Assembly: GCA_964586075.1 (NCBI GenBank)
Contig: CAZPGZ010000013.1
Coordinates: 1 to 64,000, forward strand
DNA: 64,000 nucleotides
From: JBAZLV01 sp964586075
GTDB taxonomy: Bacteria; Nitrospirota; UBA9217
Direction of reading: 5' to 3'
The translations under genes were made by a program, and so were the position numbers. Shown in pieces: positions 52,925-61,943 of this stretch. The notes beneath the pieces were generated by a model. The model was not told where the DNA came from. It did no database searches and saw nothing but the letters and a program-made list of their open reading frames with translations. How positions within the stretch are numbered: the stretch's first letter is position 1; each line of letters begins with the position of its first letter.

Positions 52925-54065
52925 TTTTTATCAACTTTTTGCTCGGTTTAATAACCCGATGTGACAGGTAATGTGCCACTCTATTGGAAATATTATTTTT
53001 CTTAATAAAAAGCGAGAAATTAAAGCGGGTATTGTTTGCCCAGAAATATTTATATTTTTCATCGCCGCGGAGAAAATCAAACTCCGAGCATCTCTCGGAA
53101 AAAGCTTTTTCTATCATCAGGGATAGCAGAACCGTGCCTGCACTTTTTTCTTCCCCGTGCGCGGACAGTCCGGTTTGGTAATAATAGTATTTGTTGTTGT
53201 ACTTTATACAATAATAAAAAGCCTGACAAACTGACTCCTTCAGGAGAAAGGCTATAATTATTTTGTTTTCATTCAGCAAGTAGCCCATCAGGGATTCGTG
53301 GAACCTATAAACCTTGTCTCCTCTGAAGGCAGTCGGGTAATTTTTTCTTTTTGCACGTTCCGCATGAAGCAAGAATAAAGTCTTCAGGTAGTGTTGCAGA
53401 TTATCGGATTGACTGTCCAGAATGCAGCATTTCCAGTTTTCCTTTTCCAGCAGATTTTTTTTCTTGCGCAGAAGCGTATTGCGTGTTTTTCCTGAAAAAG
53501 AACCGAGAAAGTCCTCAAAAGTTTTATCGATACTCAGATAGGGACAACGAGAGTCAGCGTTGCATTCAATGAGCAATTTGAGCAGCCCGTTTTGATGCTT
53601 CAAAAGATAATTTTTTATACAGGAGTTTTCATGCACACCTTCTAATGTTATTTCATCCCATTCCATCTCATGCGTCTGCAAATAATCAAATACCAGCTTC
53701 GGAAAAAGATGTTCAACCCTTCTGTCGCAAAGGATATCGAGATGATCAGGAGCAGTCTCGGAAGAGGAGCAGAATTTTACTGTATTGCGTCGGACTCCGA
53801 AATATCTTTTTTTCTCGATATAGAACGGTGCAATCCCGAGAAGTTGTTCTTGTGTGTTATAACCGCAGACAATAAGCAATTCTTTCTTTTCGTTTTTAAA
53901 TGTATTCCACCAGGAAAACATCCACTCCCATGACAAAAAGAATTCATTCGTAACGCATCTGCTGAGGAGTTCGTTCCATTGTTCTCGCAGAAAAGCAAAA
54001 TCTTTTTCCGAGATCCGCTTTATAAAAAGAGATTTCACTTCTATGTCTGACTTCGCTGTTAACAT
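52899..54065 (-). CDS. CelD/FemAB-like GNAT acyltransferase (paralogue 3)
   Basis: The 388-residue paralogue has FLSWEWMFSWWNTF (about 42-55), a basic central region (SGKTRNTLLRKKKNLLEKE) and the family C-terminal motif FDFLRGDEKYKYFWAN. It is the first of the three in transcription order and lies 41 bases after the GT4 gene start codon side. As with its neighbours, the two halves look like successive GNAT folds. It has eight or more cysteines scattered through the chain, more than its paralogues. The function is inferred to be acylation of a polysaccharide building block. Confidence 0.85.
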   Translation of the reverse strand: MLTAKSDIEVKSLFIKRISEKDFAFLREQWNELLSRCVTNEFFLSWEWMFSWWNTFKNEKKELLIVCGYNTQEQLLGIAPFYIEKKRYFGVRRNTVKFCSSSETAPDHLDILCDRRVEHLFPKLVFDYLQTHEMEWDEITLEGVHENSCIKNYLLKHQNGLLKLLIECNADSRCPYLSIDKTFEDFLGSFSGKTRNTLLRKKKNLLEKENWKCCILDSQSDNLQHYLKTLFLLHAERAKRKNYPTAFRGDKVYRFHESLMGYLLNENKIIIAFLLKESVCQAFYYCIKYNNKYYYYQTGLSAHGEEKSAGTVLLSLMIEKAFSERCSEFDFLRGDEKYKYFWANNTRFNFSLFIKKNNISNRVAHYLSHRVIKPSKKLIKNVYSKNRN

Positions 54066-54106
54066 GGAAAATATCGCGGTCGTCGCCTCTTTTACGCTGT
54101 TGAGGG

Positions 54107-55261
54107 TCAGTTTCCTCTGGCAAGAATTACCTGTTTAAAGATTGCTTCATAATTTTTTATCATATGCTCCAGGCTGAATTTTTCTTCCACTCTTTTTTTA
54201 GCGGCCGAGCTGAATTGTTGAGCCATTACCGGATCATCCAAGAGGGACCAGATGGCTTCCGCCAGCGCGTGGGAATCCCCGGGTGGGACCAGAAAACCCG
54301 TCTCACCCTGAACAACTGCTTCAGCATTGCCGCCGACCGTTGTTGCCACTACCGGCTTGGCAGAAGCCATGTATTCCAAAATCGTGTTTGAAAAACCTTC
54401 ACTTAATGAAGCCACGACGGCAACATCGAATATGGAAATGACTTCCGGAACGTCTCTGCGCCTTCCCAGAAAATGCACATTCCGGGAAATACCAAGTTTT
54501 GCGGCCATGGCTTGCATACTGCTGATTGAATAACCCATGTCGCTTGTATCATTGCCGGCGATGAGAAATTCAACATCAGATCTTCTTTTATAAATACGCG
54601 AAGCCGCCTCAATGAGATACGGAATGCCTTTTATCCTGCGAAGATTTGCGACGAGTCCTACTACAGGATGAGCAGGGTCAATACCTATTTCTTTTTTAAT
54701 ATCTGAGCACGTTCTGCGGCACGTATTGTATTCCCGTAAATCAACTCCGTTGTAAATCGAAACTATCCGATTTTCAGGAAACCAGCCTTGTTTAACTATC
54801 TCCTGTTTGACTGCATCGCATACGGTTATCTCCCGATCAAAGAAATTACCGATAAGTTTGTACGCCATTTTATGATGCGAGCGCGTTTTAAAGCCCATGT
54901 CTCTTCTGCTTGAAATAACCGGAATATTGCATGCTTTAGCAAGGATTAAGCCGTAAAAATCTGAAGTTTCGTGATACGTCACGATGAGCGAAATATTCTT
55001 ACTTTTAATCAACCTGCGCAGAAAAAAGATATTTTTTATCCCATTGGCGGTATAGATTCCACCCCGCAAAAGATCAAAGACTGAATGGCCTTCTTCACGC
55101 ATTTCCTGAGCAAGTTGACCGGAATAGATGCACGCCATATGCAGATCGAATTTTCCTTTGTCGATGCCTCGCAATAGTTGCGTAATATTACGTTCTGACC
55201 CGGCCATTCCCATGAATGTGTCAGTCAGGATCAGCACATTATATTTATTCGTCATTTCCAT
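54107..55261 (-). CDS. Glycosyltransferase family 4
   Basis: The 384-residue GT-B enzyme has the acceptor domain opening YNVLILTDTFMGMAGSERN and the donor domain with VVGLVANLRRIKGIPYLIEA, ASLSEGFSNTILEYMASAKPVVATTVGGNAEAV (the E-x7-E motif) and GFLVPPGD. All expected residues are present. It lies between the hexapeptide acyltransferase and the GNAT triplet. A second ATG two codons after the first is an alternative start. The donor sugar is unknown. Confidence 0.93.
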   Translation of the reverse strand: MEMTNKYNVLILTDTFMGMAGSERNITQLLRGIDKGKFDLHMACIYSGQLAQEMREEGHSVFDLLRGGIYTANGIKNIFFLRRLIKSKNISLIVTYHETSDFYGLILAKACNIPVISSRRDMGFKTRSHHKMAYKLIGNFFDREITVCDAVKQEIVKQGWFPENRIVSIYNGVDLREYNTCRRTCSDIKKEIGIDPAHPVVGLVANLRRIKGIPYLIEAASRIYKRRSDVEFLIAGNDTSDMGYSISSMQAMAAKLGISRNVHFLGRRRDVPEVISIFDVAVVASLSEGFSNTILEYMASAKPVVATTVGGNAEAVVQGETGFLVPPGDSHALAEAIWSLLDDPVMAQQFSSAAKKRVEEKFSLEHMIKNYEAIFKQVILARGN

Positions 55262-55285
55262 AATTTCAGCATATTTTCAACTAAA

Positions 55286-55978
55286 TTACTTTTTTTCTTG
55301 TTTGTTGTCCGTGGTGTCGGATTTTGTGTCACAAGATTCTTGTTTCGGTTTTGAGAAATCGACGGAAAGTAAATGGCATTTTAATTCTTCCCTAAATTGT
55401 TTTGAAGCCATGAAATCCTGGACTTCAAATTTATTTTTACCTTTAAATAAATAGTCAAACTTCGTCAGGCCCTGCCGCTCCCATTCCATGAGGCATTTTT
55501 GCTTATATTTTTCTACTGTTGAAACGCGTATTGCAGGGTTACCAATCATTATGCTACCCGGCTTCACATCATTGATGATCGTGGCATAGGGTCCAATAAT
55601 CGAATTTTTTCCGATTCTGACGCCTGCCGATATAGTCGCATGAGCACCTATAAAACAATTGTCTTCTATAATTACTTTTCCAAAAAAGCGCAGATGTGGG
55701 AGCTCATCTCTGAATATCACGCTCGCGCCATCGTGGGTCATAATATCGACGCCATACGCGATTGAAACGCTGTCGCCGATCTCCACCAGATATGGTTCAG
55801 AACTCAAGGTTCTAATCTGGATAAAACAGTTTTTACCGACTTTTGCCCCTTGTTTTCTGAATTTTTCCGCAATTGTAATGTCGTTGTATCGGAATCGTTC
55901 GTAAATCCTGTGTAGAATATAAAGTACCATATAGACGGGTGTAAAAAGAATTCTTATTTTTTTACAGTATACTTTCAT
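55286..55978 (-). CDS. Left-handed beta-helix (hexapeptide) acyltransferase
   Basis: The 230-residue protein has a short hydrophobic N-terminus, then several hexapeptide repeats (IEDNCFIGAHATISAGVRIG, IGKNSIIGPYATI) and the catalytic-type His in MTHDGASV, as in maltose/xenobiotic acetyltransferases that O- or N-acetylate sugars. The C-terminal tail (about 195-230) is long and charged. ATG 55976-55978 has GGAG nine bases upstream. The protein at 62651-63250 is a clear paralogue sharing the MTHDG, VIEDN and KYKxKCL segments. Acetyl-CoA is the probable donor. Confidence 0.88.
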   Translation of the reverse strand: MKVYCKKIRILFTPVYMVLYILHRIYERFRYNDITIAEKFRKQGAKVGKNCFIQIRTLSSEPYLVEIGDSVSIAYGVDIMTHDGASVIFRDELPHLRFFGKVIIEDNCFIGAHATISAGVRIGKNSIIGPYATIINDVKPGSIMIGNPAIRVSTVEKYKQKCLMEWERQGLTKFDYLFKGKNKFEVQDFMASKQFREELKCHLLSVDFSKPKQESCDTKSDTTDNKQEKK

Positions 55979-56019
55979 GAATAAAAGCTCCGTCAATGCA
56001 TGCGATCATCTTCCGGGCG

Positions 56020-57126
56020 TTATTTAATGTCACAACGAAAACTTCCCGAATAGTTCATGGTGTTATCTTTGGCGAGCACAACCAGGTTCATTTTTCTGAA
56101 ACTGGGCACCAATCCCAACGGTACATATGTCTCAAAATTCAGATATGTTGCATTCTCAAACACAACAGCCTTTGCATCGATTTCTTCTGCACGTTTTACC
56201 GCTTCATGCAGAAGCGCTGCAATGTGCGGCTTACTGCATTCTTTGTCTCGGCTTGTGATAAGAAAATCTATGATGATATAAAACTGGGTTTTACCTTCTT
56301 TGGTCATTTCCAGCGGGTAAAAATTAGTAAAAGCCTTTATTTCGCCTTCCTGTTCGATTACAAAAGTGCTGTGAGCGGAATGTCCGAAGCAATAATGCTT
56401 GATTTCTTCCTCAGTCATATTCAGGTTGAAATGCGGTCCATCCGGAATTTGGTTGAACAACTGCGATAACTGTTCCGCATCACCTTCTTCTGCAGGCCGT
56501 ATTTTCCCCTCCTGATTAACGTGAGGATTTTCCTTTACATACTTCTTGAGACGCGCGGGCATAATCACGCACTGGTTAAATGATGTAAAGGTTTTTCGCT
56601 GCACCTGAAAATATCTTGCCGACAGTTTGTCGCCGATATGTTTTAATGGTTTTCCCTCTTCAATAAACGCAAATGTCGCGCTGCAGTCCGGGTTATGGTA
56701 GTCTGAATCCGGATGAAACAAATGTGCCTGTTCGGACAATTGCATTATGCTGTCCATCCTGTAACGCAAATCAAGCTGCGGAGAAACGGCAAGATGTGTA
56801 TTCAGATAGGTTTCCAGTGTGGTTCTATCGTAGATCATTCTCCGGTAAAGAAAGCTTTGATATGCTACTAACTCATCGTTCAAAAATGCTCCCAGGAGAA
56901 TATTTTTATCCTTATTTACTCCCCCGTATAGCCACTGTAAATAGTCCTGATGAAAGACTGGGCTCCCCATTTTACCATACAGTTGACCCCAGACAGCATT
57001 AAGGAACCGACTGATTTTAGACAAGTCTTCGAGACAAAGGCGGTTAAATTTCAAGAGCCGTTCTTGTTTCAAAGATTTCATGAGCGAGCTGAGTGGTTGT
57101 CCGTTATTAATCTGCATGAGTTCCAT
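56020..57126 (-). CDS. GNAT-fold protein, probable acyltransferase
   Basis: This 368-residue protein has two GNAT-like halves: an N-terminal one with LGAFLNDELVAYQSFLYRR and a C-terminal one (about 205-360) with RPAEEGDAEQLSQLFNQI, FVIEQEGEIKAFTNFYPLE and IAALLHEAVKRAEEIDAKAVVFE, the usual beta4-alpha3-beta5 order. It is not closely similar to the three CelD-like paralogues. It lies directly downstream of the DltA-like ligase (about 40 bases), so it may transfer the group that the ligase and carrier protein activate; this is inference from position. An upstream TTG two codons earlier is an alternative start. Confidence 0.75.
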   Translation of the reverse strand: MELMQINNGQPLSSLMKSLKQERLLKFNRLCLEDLSKISRFLNAVWGQLYGKMGSPVFHQDYLQWLYGGVNKDKNILLGAFLNDELVAYQSFLYRRMIYDRTTLETYLNTHLAVSPQLDLRYRMDSIMQLSEQAHLFHPDSDYHNPDCSATFAFIEEGKPLKHIGDKLSARYFQVQRKTFTSFNQCVIMPARLKKYVKENPHVNQEGKIRPAEEGDAEQLSQLFNQIPDGPHFNLNMTEEEIKHYCFGHSAHSTFVIEQEGEIKAFTNFYPLEMTKEGKTQFYIIIDFLITSRDKECSKPHIAALLHEAVKRAEEIDAKAVVFENATYLNFETYVPLGLVPSFRKMNLVVLAKDNTMNYSGSFRCDIK

Positions 57127-57168
57127 CCGCAATGCCGCAATTTCTATCCGGCATGGTTTTCTTTCAAT

Positions 57169-58758
57169 CTAATTTTCAGAAGTTCCGTAAGTGGTAAAGA
57201 GCAGTGCTCTGTCTATCTTTTTGCTTTTATTTTTGGGAAGCTGTTCGAGTCTGACGAGATGCTGCGGGATCATATATCGGGGCAGGCTCTTTCTCAGGTT
57301 GTGGTGAATCTCTTCATCGCAGTCCGCAGCCGCTTCGTAAACAAGTTTGAGCGACTTAATTTCACCGTTTTCCCGGACAGGGATGACAACATTACCCGTC
57401 ACTGAATCAACTTTTGAAACAACTCTTTCGATTTCCTGTAAATTGATTCGATATCCGAGAAATTTGATCTGACTGTCCTTGCGGCCATGGATGCAGTAGC
57501 CGACCCCGGGAATAAAAGACGCAACATCCCCAGTCCTGTAAAACGGCACTCCGTGCTCATCCTTTCCAAAAACCTTGTTCGTTTTGTCAGGATCATTCCA
57601 ATATCCGATAGACAAGTGAGGAGAATGGACGATGAGCTCTCCTCGCTCTTCATTTTCCGGAAAGTTGGTTTTGTCAAGTGTGAAACGGATTCCCATTATC
57701 GGAAAACCAATGGGAACAGCGCCTCCGTCCTCTCCCTTGTAATCGTTCAGCGAGAAAACAGCCATCAGTGACGATTCAGTAGATCCATAGCCGTTGATAA
57801 ACTTTGCGTTGGGGAGCATGGCCATCACAGTTGCCAAAACATTCCGGTTGGCGGGTTCACCACCGAGCAAAACAGTTTTCAGTCCCTGAAGATGCTCTGG
57901 CTTGATCAGACCACTGTTCACGAGAGCGTTCAGCGTAGAGGTTACCAGCAGGGTCCTGGTGACTTTGTACGTATACGTAAGATCCAGAATGTCCTTAGGA
58001 AAAATTACTTCCTCCGGATAAACAGCAAGTGTTCCACCTGAGCACAGTGGTGGAAATATGTCAGCGGTTGAGGCGGAGAATGCGGTTGCATTCAGCCCAC
58101 TGGTCACGTCATCCACGTTATAACCCAGAGTATCGATCACCCACTGGACATTCATGAAAATACTGCCGTGGGGAATCATGACGCCTTTCGGCTCGCCAGT
58201 GGAGCCTGACGTGAAATAAATCATCGCCAGATCATTCGGCAAAAGATCTGCTTTTTGTGGATCATCCGGCCGCGCGCTTCCAAACGGCAATTCGACAAAA
58301 TTGCTATCTTCACCATCGTCAAGCAGAACGGCCTGAAAACGCCCTGGAGACAGTTCAGCACATTTTCTGAACAGGTCAGCTGAAAAGCGGTCGGTAAAAA
58401 CGCGGAGCGGAGATATTTCCGCCAATAAATCAGTCAGTCTGGCCGGCGGTGTTTTGGTGTCCAGTGGAACAACGACTCCTCCCGCCCTCATGATGCCGAT
58501 CATGGCGGCATACAGATAGATTGACCTGTTCATCATGAGTGCGACACGATCGCCTTTTTTCAGACCACTCTCCTGCAGATACTGCGAAACATCAAGAGTC
58601 AGTTCGCGCAGCTCATGGTAGGTCCACATTTTGTCATAGAGCCGTATCGCGGTTTTTGATGCGTGCAAAGCAAACGTCTTATCGAGCAGATCCACGATGG
58701 TAGAAACAGCAGAATGATTTTCTGCTTGTCGCGTGTTTACCGCAGTATTCTTTGCCAT
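57169..58758 (-). CDS. DltA-like amino-acid/acyl adenylating ligase
   Basis: This 529-residue ANL-superfamily enzyme has core motifs A3 YFTSGSTGEPKGV, A5 NGYGSTESS, A7 YRTGD, A8 GRKDSQIKFLGYRINLQEIE and the catalytic Lys in the A10 motif KNKSKKIDRALL. The A8 wording (QIK-x-x-GYR-x-x-L-x-EIE) is that of DltA and NRPS adenylation domains rather than of acyl-CoA synthetases, so it probably loads an amino acid onto a carrier protein. ATG 58756-58758 has AAAGGA upstream. It lies 42 bases after the PLP decarboxylase gene. The carrier candidate is the ACP at 61606-61878. Confidence 0.9.
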   Translation of the reverse strand: MAKNTAVNTRQAENHSAVSTIVDLLDKTFALHASKTAIRLYDKMWTYHELRELTLDVSQYLQESGLKKGDRVALMMNRSIYLYAAMIGIMRAGGVVVPLDTKTPPARLTDLLAEISPLRVFTDRFSADLFRKCAELSPGRFQAVLLDDGEDSNFVELPFGSARPDDPQKADLLPNDLAMIYFTSGSTGEPKGVMIPHGSIFMNVQWVIDTLGYNVDDVTSGLNATAFSASTADIFPPLCSGGTLAVYPEEVIFPKDILDLTYTYKVTRTLLVTSTLNALVNSGLIKPEHLQGLKTVLLGGEPANRNVLATVMAMLPNAKFINGYGSTESSLMAVFSLNDYKGEDGGAVPIGFPIMGIRFTLDKTNFPENEERGELIVHSPHLSIGYWNDPDKTNKVFGKDEHGVPFYRTGDVASFIPGVGYCIHGRKDSQIKFLGYRINLQEIERVVSKVDSVTGNVVIPVRENGEIKSLKLVYEAAADCDEEIHHNLRKSLPRYMIPQHLVRLEQLPKNKSKKIDRALLFTTYGTSEN

Positions 58759-58800
58759 GTGATCCTTTCTGACAATTGCATTGTCCGATATTCTATCGCT

Positions 58801-60012
58801 TTACACAACAATTTCAGCTGGTAGCGCATGACTGAGAAAATGAAGCGGGCTTGCTGAAAAACCATACGCTCCTGAATTAAAAAACAGAACGACATCACCT
58901 TCCTTGATGTCGGCATGCAGTTCAACGTCAGTCGCTAAAACATCGTCGGGAATGCAGAGGCTGCCGGTTATTGTGTACTTGCTTTTAGTTCCGGATTCTT
59001 CCTTTTCTGACAGTGTATCAATCTCGTAGTTTCGCCGGATTACCTGTCCGATGCCGCCAGCCGCCGCATACTGCTGATGCATTCCACCGTCAACAACAAG
59101 AAATTCGCGGGCATAGCTTTTTTTGCAATATAAAACTTCAACAGCATAAATTCCACATTCCGCCACCAGAAAGCGGCCTGGCTCGATGATGAATGTAGTA
59201 TTTCTGAACGAAGCCATGAGTTCTTCATCAGCTAAAAGTTCGGAAAGACCTTCCTTAAGCGCCGCAAGATCGAGTGGGGGCTTTTTACCGAACATATCTA
59301 TCCCCCAGCCGCCGCCAAAGTTTATTTTTTCGATGACAATTCCGTATTTGTGTGCGATTTCCACGCTTTTTTGGAGAATAAAACGGTAATTGCTCAAAAT
59401 TTTGTCTGATTCCTGATACTGTGAACCAAGATGCAGGTGCAGGCCCCGGAAGCGAAGTATTTCCGGATGGGATTTGATTACGGCAATGGCTTCCTCCAAC
59501 TGGTCTTCAGGAATGCCGAACTGGGTATCTCCCCCCATCTTCATGGCTGAAGAGGTGGGGCGTGTTTTGGGATTTATCCTGATGCCGATGTTGGCGGTTT
59601 TTCTTCGTGAACGAGTAAGCTCCGTTATCTTTTTAATTTCAGAAATGCTCTCAACATTAATACAGGAAATTCCGGAATCAATGGCTAACGATAATTCATC
59701 AAGAGTCTTCCCAGGACCGGTGAATTCAATGGTATCCGGCGAAAATCCGGCATCCAGTGCCGCCGCGAGTTCCCCCCCCGAGGCCACGTCGGCGCCCATG
59801 CCAAGCGCGTTCATTGTTTTCAGAATGTCTTTATTGGGATTGGCTTTGAACGCGTAATGAATTTTGAACTGCTCTGGCAGACAATCTGACAGGTCACGGT
59901 ACTTTTTTTCAATAATCTTTTTAAAATAACAAAAAACCGGAAACTTTCTTCCATCAAAAAAAGCGAGAAGTTCAGATTTTGGTATTAGCTTGTAAAATTC
60001 TTGCTTGTTCAT
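58801..60012 (-). CDS. PLP-dependent decarboxylase, exosortase-A-locus type (LysA/ODC fold)
   Basis: The 403-residue fold-type III decarboxylase has the PLP Lys K56 in HYAFKANPN, GADVASGGELAAAL, HLHLGSQ, NFGGGWGID, EPGRFLVAECG and the C-terminal active-site segment SLCIPDD followed by GAYGFS. It matches the decarboxylases that accompany acyl ligases in PEP-CTERM/exosortase clusters. Related enzymes act on diaminopimelate, ornithine or lysine. In this module the substrate could be a free or a carrier-bound amino acid. Its 5' end overlaps the upstream ligase by 41 bases, indicating tight coupling. Confidence 0.92.
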   Translation of the reverse strand: MNKQEFYKLIPKSELLAFFDGRKFPVFCYFKKIIEKKYRDLSDCLPEQFKIHYAFKANPNKDILKTMNALGMGADVASGGELAAALDAGFSPDTIEFTGPGKTLDELSLAIDSGISCINVESISEIKKITELTRSRRKTANIGIRINPKTRPTSSAMKMGGDTQFGIPEDQLEEAIAVIKSHPEILRFRGLHLHLGSQYQESDKILSNYRFILQKSVEIAHKYGIVIEKINFGGGWGIDMFGKKPPLDLAALKEGLSELLADEELMASFRNTTFIIEPGRFLVAECGIYAVEVLYCKKSYAREFLVVDGGMHQQYAAAGGIGQVIRRNYEIDTLSEKEESGTKSKYTITGSLCIPDDVLATDVELHADIKEGDVVLFFNSGAYGFSASPLHFLSHALPAEIVV

Positions 60013-61609
60013 ATTTGTTTTTTATTTCCGCATAACGGATTTTGCCGTTTTCAGCCAGAGGGAGGCTTTTCACAATGTTGATGTCGTCAGGCACCATATA
60101 CGACGGCAGGCGTTCCTTCATATGTCTGATAAGGTCTTCTTTTTCTAGACCTTCATGGGAAATGATTTCCGCTATTATGCTATGGCCTTTCCGATTATCC
60201 GGAATTCCCACTACCGCGCAGTGCGTTACTCCAGGATGTTCCAGAATGCAGCTTTCCACTTCTTTGGGATAAATTCTGAATCCTGAGCTCTTGATCATTC
60301 CATCTTCACGGCCCAAAACATACAGAAAACCATCGCGGTCGATTTTTCCTCGGTCACCGGTAAAAACGACCTTGCCCGCAGAGATCGTTGGTTTTAAACA
60401 CGCGGGTATCTCTGCAATTTTTTTCTGGGAACCAGCAACTTCATTAATATATCCAAGCATGGTACCGGCTCCATAATGAATTATTTCTCCTTCTTCGTCC
60501 GGGGATGCGATTTGGGTAGTGTCTTTCAAAATAAAAATGCGAGTTCCCTTAACCGGACGGCCTACCGATGTCATTTTAGCATCATAGTCGTTCGCTTTTA
60601 ATATGCCGCTTCTGAACGTTTCACTCTGCCCGTATGTTTTTATTATTTTCGTCTTCGGAAAATAATGCTTCAACTGTTCTAAATATTTTCGGGCGAGGTC
60701 TCCTCCGGAAACAGTGATGTACCGCAACGTTTTCGTATCTTCCGAGAAGCCGTTTTCTTGAGGGACAGAAAGCATATCAGCCCAGATGGTCGGCACCGCG
60801 GAAATTCCTGAGATACTAAATCGTTTGATTGCCGTTGCAATATCCCGTGGAAACCAGGAATTCAGAATGATAAGATGGGCGCCCGATAAAATGCTCGAAA
60901 AGAGCTGATTCAGTCCGACATCAAACGAAAAAGGCAGGAGGCTGAGCAAGCAATCTTCCCTGGTAATTTCGAAATCTTCAATTTCCGTGGAGACTCTGAC
61001 GTACAGATCGTCGCGATCGATTAACACACCCTTTTGCTCACCTGTCGATCCTGAGGTAAACAAACAGTAACCGCGTTTTTTCTGAGAATTTGAGAACGGA
61101 ACATTTATCCGGGGATCGCTCATGCCGTCAATTGCTGCAAAAGCGCCGGACTGTCGAGATTCCTGAGCCCCGCGAGCCGGGATACAATTCAAAAACTCAA
61201 TTCCGTCGTTCCAAAGAGCAAACCGCAGATTCGATGTAATAGCATCTTCAGACGACATAATCTGCTTTACCGTGCTCCTGTTGAGAATGATAAACTTAGG
61301 CTTGGCAACTCTCGCCAATCTGATTATGTGAGATGGCTTCAGCCTCGAATTCAATGAACAGGCGGCGCCACCGGCCAAAATGGCACCAAGAATGGTTACT
61401 GCTGCATCGATGGACTTGTTCATGTAACTAGCAACCAGATCATTCGGCTGCATCCCCTCCCTGGCAAAGAAGTCTGCAACTTCTTTTACTTTTCGAGCCA
61501 GCATGCCGTAGGTCAGGGTTTGGAGTGTTCCTCCGGGCAAACAGTGCGAAAGCGCAGCTTTGTCATTGTGTCGCGCAAATGCCTGCTCTATGCGGCGGGA
61601 AAGAATCAA
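59972..61609 (-). CDS. AMP-forming acyl ligase, exosortase-A-locus type
   Basis: This 545-residue ANL enzyme has A3 CLFTSGSTGEQKGVLI, A5 KTYGQSETFRSG, A7 VFTGDRG, A8 LGREDGMIKSSGFRIYPKEVE and the A10 Lys in LAENGKIRYAEIK. The A8 form (GMIKSSGFRI-x-P-x-EVE) resembles the exosortase-associated acyl-CoA ligase family and fatty-acyl ligases rather than DltA. The TTG start has GGGAG seven bases upstream and overlaps the ACP stop by four bases, so the ligase and carrier are made together and the ACP is its likely acceptor. The next gene is the PLP decarboxylase. Confidence 0.92.
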   Translation of the reverse strand: MILSRRIEQAFARHNDKAALSHCLPGGTLQTLTYGMLARKVKEVADFFAREGMQPNDLVASYMNKSIDAAVTILGAILAGGAACSLNSRLKPSHIIRLARVAKPKFIILNRSTVKQIMSSEDAITSNLRFALWNDGIEFLNCIPARGAQESRQSGAFAAIDGMSDPRINVPFSNSQKKRGYCLFTSGSTGEQKGVLIDRDDLYVRVSTEIEDFEITREDCLLSLLPFSFDVGLNQLFSSILSGAHLIILNSWFPRDIATAIKRFSISGISAVPTIWADMLSVPQENGFSEDTKTLRYITVSGGDLARKYLEQLKHYFPKTKIIKTYGQSETFRSGILKANDYDAKMTSVGRPVKGTRIFILKDTTQIASPDEEGEIIHYGAGTMLGYINEVAGSQKKIAEIPACLKPTISAGKVVFTGDRGKIDRDGFLYVLGREDGMIKSSGFRIYPKEVESCILEHPGVTHCAVVGIPDNRKGHSIIAEIISHEGLEKEDLIRHMKERLPSYMVPDDINIVKSLPLAENGKIRYAEIKNKYEQARILQANTKI

Positions 61610-61878
61610 GCTTCATCTCCCGCCAATTTCTTTTGAATAAAATGCGATATTTTGCTTATGGAGTCGAAATTGTCCAAGGAAAGTTCCGCCGGATAAAAAA
61701 TAATGTCAAATTTCTCTGAAAAAGCCTCAATAATCTGGATTGCTCCGAGAGAGTCGATCAGTCCGCTGTCGATCAGCGAATCCTCTTCACCAATACCAGA
61801 ACCACTCCCATTGCCATTCTTTGCAGCAATCTCTGTTATTATTTGTTTAACCGTTCCTTTTATTTCTGCTAACTCCAT
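61606..61878 (-). CDS. Acyl/peptidyl carrier protein
   Basis: This 90-residue four-helix carrier protein has the phosphopantetheine attachment Ser S43 in IDSGLIDSLGAIQII, the DSL motif. A Gly/Ser/Asn-rich loop (about 21-29) precedes it. Its acidic helix II suits interaction with ANL ligases. It is the first gene of the carrier module, with overlapping stop and start to the acyl ligase. A TATAAT on the minus strand at 61910-61915 could be an internal promoter. The ribosome site (a run of G) lies in the loop of a hairpin just upstream. The phosphopantetheinyl transferase must be encoded elsewhere. Confidence 0.92.
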   Translation of the reverse strand: MELAEIKGTVKQIITEIAAKNGNGSGSGIGEEDSLIDSGLIDSLGAIQIIEAFSEKFDIIFYPAELSLDNFDSISKISHFIQKKLAGDEA

Positions 61879-61880
61879 GC

Positions 61881-61897
61881 TGAATGCCCCCCATTCA
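61881..61897 (-). promoter_or_regulatory. Hairpin presenting the ACP ribosome site in its loop
   Basis: On the minus strand TGAATG and CATTCA form a 6-bp stem around a five-G loop that includes the presumed ribosome site, ending two bases before the ACP start codon. A possible -10 (TATAAT, 61910-61915 on the minus strand) lies just upstream with only a weak -35. Confidence 0.4.
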
Positions 61898-61943
61898 ACT
61901 AGTCAATTTATTATAAGGACACTGTCGTGAATATTCCATTAAC

